Assembly (NCBI GenBank): GCA_949316235.1
Contig: OX438749.1
Span: forward strand, 14,030,914 to 14,094,913
Direction: 5' to 3'
DNA: 64,000 nt
From: Oegoconia quadripuncta
Taxonomy: Eukaryota > Arthropoda > Insecta > Lepidoptera > Autostichidae
Under the pieces are notes generated by a model. The model did not search any database, was not told the origin of the DNA, and worked only from the letters and a program-made list of their open reading frames with translations. Positions 21,768-32,531 of the stretch are shown here, one piece after another; the first letter of the stretch is position 1, and the number at the start of each line of letters is the position of its first letter. Position numbers and translations under genes: made by a program.

Positions 21768-21905
21768 GCGAGTGGACCGGACCCGGACATGCTCGCGCGG
21801 ATAACGATCCGGAACGCGTCCGATTCCGCTCCTGCTTGCACCGCCCGCTTCCGCCTGCCTCGGTCGGACCCCGACCCGATGCAGTAGATTCCAGATCGCC
21901 GCGTT
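21768..21905. other. CpG- and GC-rich island of unknown role
   Basis: About 135 bases are markedly GC-rich (gcgagtggaccggacccgg, gcaccgcccgcttccgcctg) between AT-rich flanks. No open frame with a motif crosses it in either direction. Possibilities are a promoter or 5'UTR exon, or a GC-rich mobile-element relic. The neighbouring 21451-21767 shows nothing. Confidence 0.4.
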
Positions 21906-22109
21906 TGTGTAACGTTCTGATGTAAAATAAATAACTAAATTTTCTTACTACAAGTAGTTATACGATTTTCTACGTATGTGATGGTAGAATACACAAAGAG
22001 GAATTCAGCTATTTTGTAATGTAAAAAAATAGTGCTAAAATAGTGCCAAAGAATGCCCAAAAGAAAAAAATTGAGCCACTGTAGTTTAATAGTTATCCAA
22101 TATTTTAAG

Positions 22110-22505
22110 TGGGTATTGGGGCGTCACTTATTAGCTGGAATCCTCATTTCTCATACGCAGAAGCTGCTTTATGTATGATTATAATTTATACTCCAAAAAA
22201 TATACAAGTCTCATATATAATACTTCAAAAACAACGAAGTTATTTAGATGTCTTTGTGAAAAGAAGCACAGACGGACTTTTATGTTCTGCATGTGTGTTA
22301 TTGCATTGAATACCACAATTCCATCCACGCGGTCAAAATTGTTTAATCTGGATTTATTCGTCCGATCAACAAAATGTCTGTCGTCCGCGCTGCTCCTTTT
22401 CACAAAGACATCAAGAATCAATAAAACAAAATGAGACGCAACAGACGTTGGTCGGGACCAACTAGTGTGGGCACTAGGCATTGCCTGTGAAGTAGGAGCC
22501 ACTAC
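22110..22505 (-). repeat. Dispersed repeat with internal 20 bp inverted repeat
   Basis: gatgtctttgtgaaaag at 22246-22262 pairs with cttttcacaaagacatc at 22396-22412. The right end (gcctgtgaagtaggagccactacat) is the reverse complement of the start of the repeat at 42243 (atgtagtggctcctgcgtcacaggc), so the two are one family in opposite orientations. The open frames overlapping it show no domain. Confidence 0.55.
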
Positions 22506-24749
22506 ATGTTACATGAATCTGTTCGAGTAAAAGTTTTCAGTCTAAACATTAAAAATACTTTTATAATAATAGATTATGAACTAAGGCGATAAAGCAGTAT
22601 CTTATGTCACGGGCAGCATATTGAAATCTGAGCGAAATGAAAGATTCTGTAGTTAATTCCCTTATACGTAGTGAGGTATGGTAAGAATCCTGAATGAAGC
22701 GAAGGATTCAAGTCGGCTCAAGGCTAAAACACTTATAACTGAGGAACATACTCTGTACACCTACTGCAGTTAAATAAAAAATAAAAATCGCGGTAAAAAT
22801 CACGGATTGAAAATCACAGATTTTTTTAGTTCCCTAGGCAAAGGAAAGTCAATATCTAAAGACATACAGCCAATTTTTTGTTAAATATTTTTCTTACGAG
22901 TAAATCTCTTTGATGTGTCTTTCAGCTCATCAGCCAACCAGCAACTCGTTGAAAAATGGTTTGCAAATTTTGAAACGGACATCTTACATACGAACTTTGC
23001 AAACTAATTATGAGAAAAATCTTGTAAAAAGTGTATGTAATGCACTAATTTGAATTATCGCGTCTTTCTCTTTTTCAGGTAATTGGTTGGGTGGTTTCGA
23101 TCCTCCGTTTACAACTTACCATGCACCGCTAAGAGTCTGTTCGTACAGGCGTATTGTAATATGACGCAGATGCATATTTTACTCGTAACTATTTTATGGA
23201 CACGCTCAAAACCGCTTCGTTTTCGACAGAAATTTTATTCACACTGCAAAGGTTTGGTAATTGCGCGAGTGATATTATAGAGGTATGGCGTTTTTACGGA
23301 ATCATGACCTATTTGTCCATCTGAAGAGACTACAGACAGATCACCCAATCCCTAAACCTAATGCGCAGAGAGCGCTGTTCGCCAAAACATGGAGAAATTG
23401 CTCACTTTGCGACGGGTGGTAGGGTCCAACCTGGGGATGCCGACGGTAGATGGTGGTATAAAGAGTAGGGCTCTATGAGAGGTGTACAGGGTCGTGGAGT
23501 CGCATCTATTGGTCCAGCAGACTTGCACATGTGATGACGGTGAATAGACGGTTACGGAAATAGTTGAAGTTTGCGTTTTATTAGACACTTACACGTTTAT
23601 AAATACAGGTATTTAATGGAAAAAGTAAAGAAACAAGCACAGGAAAAACGTCCTTGTCGTAGTATCGGAAAACGACTGCCTTTTGTTTCAGAAAATAATT
23701 TAGAATTCGGAATTTTGAATCAAATTCGAAAAAAGTAAAAAGCCCAAGAACATCGAATAGAGGAGGAGGAGGTTGAACACCTTATCGTATCGAAAAGACG
23801 AGGAGGAGGTTATTTAAATGTTTTGTTCGTGACTGTAATAGACTAAAATAGTGAACCCATTTAAACGTCGCCATATATTATCCCTATATTGTATAGTCTG
23901 TTGATGTTTATGGTTTGACACGTGATCGATTGTAAATTGTAGTCAAAAGTTATCTCATTCATGATAAAGACACGAACATTAACGACTACCATACTTCTTA
24001 ATTTGACAGAATTTCTTGCAATGAAAATTACGCGGCTATTGTATTGGGGTAGGTGGAAAAGGTTCTAATCAATCTCTCATAAGAAAAACTGGCCGACTTT
24101 TGAGTTGAAAATATTATGCGACGGAAAAATATACACAGTAAGAAGTAAGATAAGTTTAATGACCGTTATCTTACTCTTGACAACAGAAGATAAAAAGTTT
24201 TACATTATTTAGATTTTCATTATGTAAATTGTAGTCAACGCTTTCTACAGAAGCGCCTAAAAATTTAATATCGCGCGTAGGTAATTTCTCCAAGTTTAGA
24301 CAACAAAACGTTTCCCCTCAACATGAAGAACAGAGCTGCTATAAAAAGCTATTAAAATAATCGCAGTACACTCCCCCATTTTAGTTGATTGCTGTCGTGT
24401 ACGGAGACCCTAGAGTCTTTTGTGTCGACCACTCGGCGCTTAGTTGGCGCCTCCGCCTTGCACCTTTCGCCTTGCACTAATGCGGGGCTATCCATAAACG
24501 GTGATTGACACTTATATATCTATATATTTTTATCTACACGCCTAAGCATGGAGACTGTAGTGAAGTTTGACGTAGATTACGAGTATAAAAAGCTATATTT
24601 TGTCAGAACATATTCGTTGCTATAGATACTAAATAACGGATAAACGTACATAATTAATTGGATGTTTATGCAAGTTATTCGTTATCGAGTAACTGTAGTA
24701 CTGGATTTGCCTGCTTTGGGACTAGACGTAAAGGCTAGTGTAAGTGCCT
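22506..24749. other. No gene recognised
   Basis: Mostly AT-rich. A GC-richer minus-strand frame at 23358-23588 (IPRLDPTTRRKVSNFSMFWR) and a GC-rich patch at 24395-24495 (cggcgcttagttggcgcctcc, a local palindrome) are unexplained. Confidence 0.4.
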
Positions 24750-24890
24750 TAAATATTTATTATCATTTATATAAATATTCATGAACCGATTGTTAATCGT
24801 ATTTGTAAACTTTTCCCCTAGCAGGATTAGAACCGCAATAGTTTCGAAGGCAACGTCTGCTGCACCAATCGGCCTTACTAACATTTACGT
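24750..24890 (-). mobile_element. SINE family A, diverged copy
   Basis: Minus strand: B-box-like ggttctaatcctgctagggg. The head region gccgattggtgcagcag and the body tataaatattcatgaa resemble the copy at 18000-18165. Confidence 0.55.
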
Positions 24891-25114
24891 GCATTTCTAC
24901 GTTTCAATCTAATCCTCTACTAATGCATCTCGTGGATTGCATCTGTCACTGAAGTTGATCTCAACTATTTAGAAACTGCAGATAAAAATCACCATACCAT
25001 ATTATAACAGAGTAAATATAAAAAATCATTGAATCTAAATATATAAAGGAAGAAACTGACTGACTGACTGACTGACTGACTGACATATCAACGCACAGGC
25101 CAAACCGCTGGGTC

Positions 25115-25954
25115 TAGAGTTTCCAAATTTGGCACGTAGGTTCCTTACGAGGTCTAGGGGAGCACTAAGAAAGGATTTTTCAAAATTCACCCTTTAAGGG
25201 GGTGAAACAGGGGTGGGAAGTTTGTATGAAGAAACAGTATAACTTGGACATTTCGACTATTTTCGACTCGAAACTTCGCAAGAGTACTCCTAGGAACAAA
25301 TAAGCTAATACGTGTTTTGAGATTTTTCGAAAAACAACCCCATGGGTTGTGAAATGGGGGTTATAACCATAAAATCGATATTGGTGTCGTTATTTAGGTT
25401 TTATGGGATGTTGATTATGAAAATGACATTTATTTTAAGTTAACCCTCTAGGGTTGAGATAGGGGTGGGGGTTGCTACCAAAAAAGTCTATATTGGACAA
25501 CCCCCTGGGGTGTGAAAGGTGGTTAAAACCATATAATCGATAATGGTGTCGTTATTTAGGTTTTATGGGATGTTGATTATGAATATGACATTTATTTTAA
25601 GTTAACCCTCTAGGGTTGAGATAGGGGTGGGGGTTGATACCAAAAAAGTCAATATTGGTGTCATTATTTAGGGTTTTTGGGACGTTGATTACGAAAATGC
25701 CATTTATTTGAAGCTAACCCCTTGGGGTTAGAGAATGAGATAAGGGTGAGTTGAGATTTTTCGAAAAACAGCCCCCTGGGGTGTGAAATGGGGGTTGAAA
25801 TCATAAAATCGATATTGGTGTCGTTATTTAGGTTTTTTGGGATGTTGATTATGAAAATGACATTTATTTTAAGCCAACCCTCTAGGGGTGAGATAGGGGT
25901 GGGGGATGATACAAAAAAAGTCTATATTGGTGTCGTTATTTAGGTTTTTTGGGA
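25115..25954 (+). repeat. Internal duplicated unit, left copy (before the gypsy insertion)
   Basis: It begins tagagtttccaaatttgg, and the same run restarts at 33507. It contains shorter internal repeats of about 180 bases marked by ggtgtcgttatttaggtttt, gatgttgattatgaaaatga and taaccctctagggttgag. The unit resumes after the LTR element at 32817 (ggacgttgattgcg). Confidence 0.85.
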
Positions 25955-25955
25955 A

Positions 25956-26240
25956 TGTCGTGATTGATATTTTATTTGATCATATTACCGTTTTTAAATG
26001 TGGCAACACTGCTTATAGTTGTTATTGGTCCATGTTTGTGATTGGTTGTTAAACCACCAATCAGAGTTGAATACCTTCATTGTGGTAAAAGTGGTGGGAA
26101 AATCTTGTGCACGGGAAAAAACAGTCAGTTTTCGAGCAGTCTAGAGTCGTAGCTAGAAGCGGTAACACGTGTAACAGTGCTTTTGAGAATATTATTCTAA
26201 AATAAATAAGTGAGTACTATCTGGAGTTTAATTTATAAAA
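25956..26240 (+). repeat. 5' LTR
   Basis: It starts tgtcgtgattgatatt and ends gtttaatttataaaa, so it lacks the usual CA end. It has an initiator-like TCAGTT at 26125-26130 and a polyadenylation signal AATAAA at 26201-26206. No TATA box stands at the right distance, as in many insect LTR elements that use initiator-driven promoters. Confidence 0.9.
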
Positions 26241-26499
26241 CTTCAGAAGTGGGATAGGACCTAAGGCTCACAAAAGAAGGTAAGTCAATATTACTCAGTA
26301 TATTCCGATTTTCTAAAAAGTTTACAGTAGACCCAGTTTTATTTTACGAATTGAAAAGCAATTACGGTTGGATATGCACTTGGTCAGGCAACTCCGGGAC
26401 AGTGCAAATTCGATTATGTAGTTGGGTGGGATAATAAAACCTCTCCACTATTTAATTGCTAATCGCTTATTAATGATTATGCCAAGCATGAAATATCGG

Positions 26500-26835
26500 A
26501 ATGACATTTGGTCAGGGCTACACCTTGATAGTGTTATTCTGGTATAGTGATGCTGGGTTATCGTTTGGACCATTTGGTTAGGGCTACTCCCTGACAATGC
26601 TGTTCTGCGATAACGCCTAGCGTATATTAACATGTGATATGGCAATGACTCAATTGAATTTTCATAGATATATACTCACAAACTACCGCTGTAACAAGTA
26701 ATGGATGTCGGGATGGCATTCGGTCAAGGCTACACCTTGACAATGTGATCCTGATAAAATGACGATTATGATTATCGTTTTGACCATTTGATCAGGCTAC
26801 TCTTGATAATGTTGTCTTGCGATAACCTTATGCGT
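26500..26835 (+). repeat. Array of conserved stem-loops with compensatory changes
   Basis: Four good stem-loops sit at 26511-26529, 26577-26595, 26723-26741 and 26791-26806, with a decayed fifth at 26382. Each has a 6-7 bp stem closing a five-base loop CTACA or CTACT. Flanking CATT/AATG (or AGTG) pairs sit outside, with a two-base bulge. Stems differ in sequence but keep pairing (GTCAAGG/CCTTGAC, GTTAGGG/CCCTGAC, ATCAGG/CTTGAT). The first two recur as the last two about 213 bases later. An outer GTTATCG/CGATAAC pair encloses the second and, less fully, the fourth. Confidence 0.75.
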
Positions 26836-27028
26836 TATGATATGAACGTGTAGCGGTAAATTGTGTTTCTTTTTTCAATTATTAATCAGACTAAGGATTG
26901 GAGAAAGGTTTTAAATTTGGTGATTTTCATCGGACTAATGTGGGTGTATGCATTTTTTTTTATATTTATTTTGATTTGCATATTCTTAGTATAAATAGGA
27001 TCGACAAATTTTGTGAAGCTGGGTATTC

Positions 27029-27485
27029 GAGTGGCCCAGCGAGTCACTATTATAGATTTTAGGCGGCTATTGTGTGCCGAGTGGCCCAGTGAGTCACTAT
27101 TTTAGATTTTAGGCGGCTATTGTGTGCCGAGTGGCCCAGTGAGTCACTATTATAGATTTTAGGCGGCTATTGTGTGCCGAGTGGCCCAGTGAGTCACTAT
27201 TATAGATTTTAGGCGGCTATTGTGTGCCGAGTGACCCAGTGAGTCGCTATTTTAGATTTTAGGCGGCTATTGTGTGCCGAGTGACCCAGTGAGTCACTAT
27301 TTTAGATTTTAGGCGGCTATTGTGCGCCGAGTGGCTCAGTGAGTCACTATTTTAGATTTTTAGCGGCTACTGTGTGCCGAGTGACCCAGTGAGTCACTAT
27401 TTTAAATTTGAGGCGGCTATTGTGAGCCGGATGACCTCGTGTGTCGCCATCTTGGATTTATGACGGCTATTGTGTGCCGAGTGTC
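27029..27485 (+). repeat. Tandem array of about nine 50 bp repeats carrying TGAGTCA
   Basis: The unit begins gagtggcccagtgagtcact and contains attttagattttaggcggct. The period is exactly 50 through 27029-27430, and the last copies are worn. TGAGTCA is intact in six units (27090, 27140, 27190, 27290, 27340 and 27390), altered in the first and fifth, and lost at the end. TGAGTCA is the AP-1/bZIP consensus; binding is inference. Confidence 0.9.
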
Positions 27486-27641
27486 TCAGTGTTGGATATT
27501 AAATGACTATTATGTAGTGGTTCAGTGTGATTTAGTCGGACTACTTTGTCTGAAAATAAAACAATCCATTTCATTAATACTTTAGTTTACTTTGAGAGAT
27601 ATCAAGTTGTTAAAATATTTTTTTTTAATGGGTTCGAGGTT

Positions 27642-30600
27642 ATGGAGAGTCCTGGAGAGGAGCGACAAGGGTGGCGATCCCGCCAGCGTAAGCGAAGGAG
27701 ACCTCCTTCTCCCTCTCCAATTCCATCAAGGCGACCATTCAAGACCAAGAGACATTCATCAACTACGCCTTGGGCTATTGAAGAGGTCAGTGACAGACGT
27801 TCAGTTACGCCATTAGTAACCAGTCGATCAATTATAACACCAACTCGAGGTCGTTCACCTGAGTGCGGCACTGAACGACAACCACAATTTAGCTCTGATG
27901 AAGTCATGAAGTTGTTAATTGGTGTTCAAAGTGGAAAAGACAAAGCTCGCCAGCTAAATAGTAACCACCTCAGCAACGTAATACCGGAGTTCGATCCTGT
28001 CAGTAAAACTCAAAGCATAGATTCTTGGATCAATAAAGTTAATGAGTGCGCTAGCATTTACGAGTGGGACCAGAGGCAGACCATACATTTTGCTTTGCAG
28101 AAGCTATCTGGATTGGCGAAAAAGTGGTTTGAGGCTTTGCCATCTGTGGTTTTTACTTGGGATGAATGGCAAGCCAAACTTAAAAAGGCATTTCCAAACG
28201 AGCAAAATTATGGTCGGCTTCTGGAAGAGATGCTTGCTAGGACTACTCGCTACAATGAATGTATGCGCGAGTACTTTTACGATAAACTTACGTTGTTGAA
28301 TAGATGTAGCATTTACGGTACAAAGGCCGTGGACTGCGTAATTTACGGTATCACCGATAATTCCATTAGGAACGGTGCTCGAGCCCTAAATTGTAGGGAA
28401 CCCGAAGAACTTTTGAATTATCTCAACTCTCAAAAACCCGCAGAGATATCTCTGGTTAGGAAGCGAACGGATAGCATGATCGGCCAACGCTATTTGAACC
28501 AAACTATCTCTAATTCAAGTGCAGGGTCAGTTGTTTGCTATAATTGTCAGTCCAAAGGACACACCTTTTATAAATGTCCTAAACCCGTGATTAGGTGTCA
28601 AAAATGCAAAAGGGTCGGGCATGACACTGTTACTTGCCAATTAGAACCTTTAAAACCTAAGTCGGAAAACAAACCCACCAATAATGAAGAGCGTAAAACT
28701 TTAACTATTTCTACGACAAATAATGGTAATGACAAATTTTTCAAGAAGGTTACTATTGGGAATCAAAATTTAATTGCATACGTAGATTTTGGGAGTGAGT
28801 GTAGTTTAATACGTGAAAGCGATGCTCTTGCCTTAAAGCTTCCTAAGGTATTTAGTGGTTTACCTGCTATTAAAGGGTTTGGCAATTCAATGGTCAAGCC
28901 CTTGTATAAAAGTGTCGTAACTGCGCAAATTGACGATATTGAGACAGATATTGAAGTTCTTATTGTTAATGACGAATTTTTACAAACTTCGTTACTGGTG
29001 GGCCAAAACTTCACAGAATTACCATGTGTAACAGTCTTGAAGAATAGTAAAGAATTAACTTTCTATAAGAGCCCAGAAACTGAGGCTAACGATCGCAGCA
29101 AAGGTTTAAAATTGACGGTTTGTCAAAGGACTGAACTCTCGAATATCAATTTAGTTGAGGTTAATTCAGATAATTTGTTTACTGGAAACGTCTATGTCGA
29201 GGGCTATAGTAGCGGTGAACCTGAAAAGGAATTCCATCTCCACCAGGGAGTATATAACATAACCGACGGCAAAGGTCACGTTGTAGTTACCAAATTGACT
29301 AATGCAAGTTACAGCCTGCAACCTCAAACTTTGATTTGTAGGGCATTCCCTATAGTCGAACGTGAAATTTTCCGCGTGAATAGGATTGCAAAAGATATGT
29401 CTACATCAAAAGCCATTGAAAGGTCTGATATTAAAGTTAGCAGTCATATTAATGAAGAAACTCTGAACAAATTACATGGTCTTTTACAATCCTATCGGGA
29501 TTGTATTGCAATGGATCTCAGCGAAATCGGTTGTGCTAAAGATGTCGAGATGAGAATTGATCTAAATGATGATAGGCCTGTAGTTTATCGCCCTTACCGG
29601 CTCTCACAGTCAGAAAAGGAGCAAGTTCGCATTATCATTAATGAATTAATCTCAAATGATATTATCGAGGAATCCGACTCTGACTTTGCGAGTCCCATTC
29701 TGATGGTAAAAAAGAAGACAGGGGAAACACGATTATGTATCGATTTCAGAGCGCTAAATTATAAAACAAAAAGGGACTGTTTTCCTCTGCCTTTAATCGA
29801 TGACCAATTGTCAAATCTTAGTGGGAATCTATACTTTACCACCCTGGACCTGGCATCTGGCTACTATCAGGTTCCTGTGGCAAAAGAGTGTCGTCGTTAT
29901 ACAGGGTTTGTTACGCCAGACGGTCATTATCAATTTAAAAGGATGCCGTTTGGCTTGGCAAACGCCCCAGCCGTTTTTCAGCGATTAATAAACCGCATGC
30001 TTGGGTCTAAACGTTTTGATTCTGCCCTTGCATATTTGGACGACATTCTTGTGCCATCAGCGGACTTGGACCAGGGATTCAAAAGATTGGAAGAAGTTCT
30101 CGTACTACTACGTGAAAATGGCCTCACGTTAAAGCTATCAAAATGTAAATTTTTCGACAACGTTATAAATTATCTTGGTTACGAAATTTCTGTCGATGGC
30201 ATAAGACCAAATGAGCAGAAAATCATGGCTGTGAGAGATTTTCCGGTCCCTAAGAACGTTCATGAAGTCCGTCAGTTTTTAGGCCTAGCCAGCTACTTTC
30301 GGAGATTTATTAGGAGCTTCGGCGAGATTGCTAGGCCTCTCACAAATTTATTGAAAAAGGACATTTCTTTTAAATTCAATGATGCAGAGTTGCAATCGTT
30401 CAGTTCCCTGAAAGAAAAATTGGTAGAACGTCCGATACTATCCCTTTATGATCCTAAACTCACGACTGAACTCCATACCGATGCAAGTGCACTCGGTATT
30501 GGCGGAATACTTTTGCAATGGCAAAGTAGCCCCACAGTCTTAAAGCCGGTAGCTTACTTTAGTAGACAAACCACGCCCGAAGAGCGTCATCTACACTCTT

Positions 30601-32234
30601 ACGAACTTGAGACTTTGGCGATAGTCTGCTCATTGAAAAAGTTTCGAGTCTATTTGTTGGGCATAGATTTCAAGGTAGTTACCGACTGTAACGCAATACG
30701 TACAACGCTTACCAAACGTGATTTAGTTCCACGCATAGCTAGGTGGTGGTTACAAATCAGTGAATTTACGTTTAGTATAGAGTATCGACCGGGCACACAG
30801 ATGAGCCACGTAGACGCGCTAAGTCGCAATACGCAGCTGTCAGATTCCTCTGATGACTCTATTGCCATGGTTTACAATATTCAAACTGACCACTGGTTGT
30901 TATCGCTACAAATGGCAGACCCTGAAATATCCCGTATTGTGAAGATACTTAAACCCGAAAACACTGAAGAATCAAAGGATATCAAACGGAACTACTGTAT
31001 CAAAGACAGTAAAGTTTATCGTAAAGTAGATGACAAACTTTATCTAGTAGTGCCACGAAGTGCAAGGTTTCAAATTTGCAGATCTAACCATGACGAATTA
31101 GGTCATTTAGGAATAACGAAAACTGTTGAGAGAATTCGAAATCAATTCTGGTTCCCTAAGTTACGTCGCTTTGTGCAAAAATATGTTGAGTCGTGTATCG
31201 AATGCGCCTACAACAAAGATAGTATAAATAAAAAGAAGTCTGGACATTTACACCCAATCAAAAAGATAGACGTACCATTCCATACACTTCATATTGACCA
31301 CCTTGGTCCATTTGTCCGCAGCAAATCTGGAAACGCCTATATTTTAACTGTTGTAGACGGATTCACAAAATATATGTTTGGCAAAGCCGTGAGGGACACA
31401 AAGACTAAATCTACCATAAAAGTATTGAATCAAATATTTTACGATTTCGGTTTGCCATCAAGAATAATTTCTGATCGGGGAACTTCATTTACATCTACTG
31501 CATTTGAAAGTTTTTGTGTTCATCACGGAATTAAGCACATATTAAATGCTGTTGCGTGTCCCAGAGCAAATGGCCAAGCCGAGCGTTATAACCAGACTAT
31601 TTTAAAAGCTATGGCAAAGTACAACCTCGGCAAGGACGAAAGTGCTTGGGACACGTATCTAGGTAAGATACAATGGAGCATTAATAACACCATCCATGCT
31701 TCAACAAAAAAAACTGCATCGGAAGCTCTGTTCGGCATGAAATTTCGGGATGCTCTTTCCAATAAACTCGATATTGAGGTGGAGCATCCCGGTAATGTTA
31801 ATGATATTCGCGATGAAATAAATAAAAATATTCAGGTCAATCAAGAAAAACAGAAACTAGCTTATGATGCTGGACGAGCTCCCGCTACCGTTTATAAAGA
31901 AGGTGATCTCGTAAAATTAACTAGGACTAACTTTTACAACCAGGGTAATAGTACAAAGTTAATGTCGAAATTTATCGGTCCTTATAAGGTTGTTCAAACA
32001 CTCGGAAGTGATAGATATAAAATTGCAGATGTCCCAGGTTTTCGTCAAAAGAAACGACTGTTTGAAAGCGTGGTCGCAGCAGATCGAATGAGACCATGGA
32101 TAAATATTGGTCCTGGTCTAGATAAGGGTTCGCATGATGATAGCTCTTCAAATTCAAGCAGCGAAGATGAGCTACCTTTATCGGAACTGCGAAAACGCTC
32201 TCAAAATGAGAAAAATGATGAATCTCATAATTAG
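27642..32234 (+). CDS. Gag-Pol polyprotein of the Ty3/gypsy element
   Basis: From the first in-frame ATG (27642; the frame is open from 27546 but without ATG) the ORF codes 1530 residues. In order: a basic N-terminus; a gag region to about 290; two CCHC knuckles (CYNCQSKGHTFYKC from 299, then CQKCKRVGHDTVTC); an aspartic protease with VDFGSE at 382, where DFG replaces the usual DTG/DSG; a reverse transcriptase with LDLASGYYQV and YLDD at 798-801; RNase H with HTDASALGIGG; an HHCC zinc finger; and an integrase core with D1219, D1278 and E1314 (35 residues between the last two, as expected). Gag and Pol share one frame, so no frameshift is needed. Acidic tail SSSEDELPL. No env follows. I cannot assign the lineage within Ty3/gypsy. 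Confidence 0.95.
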   Translation: MESPGEERQGWRSRQRKRRRPPSPSPIPSRRPFKTKRHSSTTPWAIEEVSDRRSVTPLVTSRSIITPTRGRSPECGTERQPQFSSDEVMKLLIGVQSGKDKARQLNSNHLSNVIPEFDPVSKTQSIDSWINKVNECASIYEWDQRQTIHFALQKLSGLAKKWFEALPSVVFTWDEWQAKLKKAFPNEQNYGRLLEEMLARTTRYNECMREYFYDKLTLLNRCSIYGTKAVDCVIYGITDNSIRNGARALNCREPEELLNYLNSQKPAEISLVRKRTDSMIGQRYLNQTISNSSAGSVVCYNCQSKGHTFYKCPKPVIRCQKCKRVGHDTVTCQLEPLKPKSENKPTNNEERKTLTISTTNNGNDKFFKKVTIGNQNLIAYVDFGSECSLIRESDALALKLPKVFSGLPAIKGFGNSMVKPLYKSVVTAQIDDIETDIEVLIVNDEFLQTSLLVGQNFTELPCVTVLKNSKELTFYKSPETEANDRSKGLKLTVCQRTELSNINLVEVNSDNLFTGNVYVEGYSSGEPEKEFHLHQGVYNITDGKGHVVVTKLTNASYSLQPQTLICRAFPIVEREIFRVNRIAKDMSTSKAIERSDIKVSSHINEETLNKLHGLLQSYRDCIAMDLSEIGCAKDVEMRIDLNDDRPVVYRPYRLSQSEKEQVRIIINELISNDIIEESDSDFASPILMVKKKTGETRLCIDFRALNYKTKRDCFPLPLIDDQLSNLSGNLYFTTLDLASGYYQVPVAKECRRYTGFVTPDGHYQFKRMPFGLANAPAVFQRLINRMLGSKRFDSALAYLDDILVPSADLDQGFKRLEEVLVLLRENGLTLKLSKCKFFDNVINYLGYEISVDGIRPNEQKIMAVRDFPVPKNVHEVRQFLGLASYFRRFIRSFGEIARPLTNLLKKDISFKFNDAELQSFSSLKEKLVERPILSLYDPKLTTELHTDASALGIGGILLQWQSSPTVLKPVAYFSRQTTPEERHLHSYELETLAIVCSLKKFRVYLLGIDFKVVTDCNAIRTTLTKRDLVPRIARWWLQISEFTFSIEYRPGTQMSHVDALSRNTQLSDSSDDSIAMVYNIQTDHWLLSLQMADPEISRIVKILKPENTEESKDIKRNYCIKDSKVYRKVDDKLYLVVPRSARFQICRSNHDELGHLGITKTVERIRNQFWFPKLRRFVQKYVESCIECAYNKDSINKKKSGHLHPIKKIDVPFHTLHIDHLGPFVRSKSGNAYILTVVDGFTKYMFGKAVRDTKTKSTIKVLNQIFYDFGLPSRIISDRGTSFTSTAFESFCVHHGIKHILNAVACPRANGQAERYNQTILKAMAKYNLGKDESAWDTYLGKIQWSINNTIHASTKKTASEALFGMKFRDALSNKLDIEVEHPGNVNDIRDEINKNIQVNQEKQKLAYDAGRAPATVYKEGDLVKLTRTNFYNQGNSTKLMSKFIGPYKVVQTLGSDRYKIADVPGFRQKKRLFESVVAADRMRPWINIGPGLDKGSHDDSSSNSSSEDELPLSELRKRSQNEKNDESHN

Positions 32235-32531
32235 CTACGTAAGCAATAAATTTGTAATAGTATAAGTGTATATAACACAAAATGCATGATTTAGATATTT
32301 TTGATTATGTGTAATCATTAATAAGATGCCGAATGTCGTGATCGATAACTCTTTTTTTCGTGAATTGTTAAAAATTTGTAGTTATTAGATTATATAAATA
32401 AATATTTGTATAAATTATATCTGATTGCAGTTAAACATTGTGTAATAAATAATTTATTGTACAAAACTGTAAGAAAACAGACTGTTTGTGCGTTTGTGCA
32501 CCAGGAGGTTGCACAAAATAGGATGGCCGAA
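32235..32531 (+). other. 3' untranslated region of the gypsy element
   Basis: Just before the 3' LTR stands aggatggccga. A near copy of this junction, gatgccgaatgtcgtgat, occurs at 32325-32342, about 200 bases upstream of the true LTR start (32532). It may be a remnant of an earlier LTR boundary. No long purine tract is obvious; ccaggagg (32500-32507) is the best candidate. Confidence 0.55.

Larger units (their letters stand above)
26241..27641 (+). other. 1.4 kb leader of the gypsy element, with possible splice donor
   Basis: The leader begins cttcagaagtgggatagg; I cannot name the tRNA primer with confidence. AAG/GTAAGT with the cut after 26279 is a consensus donor. Downstream tracts such as ttgcatattcttag (about 26976-26989) could serve as acceptor, so the leader may contain an intron. 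It holds two structured arrays, described separately. Confidence 0.6.

Noticed and set aside
27029..27485. Regular direct repeats resembling a CRISPR array
   Set aside because: Units are contiguous 50-mers without variable spacers, inside the leader of a eukaryotic LTR element.
27546..27641. N-terminal extension of the gag-pol frame
   Set aside because: The frame is open but has no ATG before 27642; the extension would need a non-ATG start.
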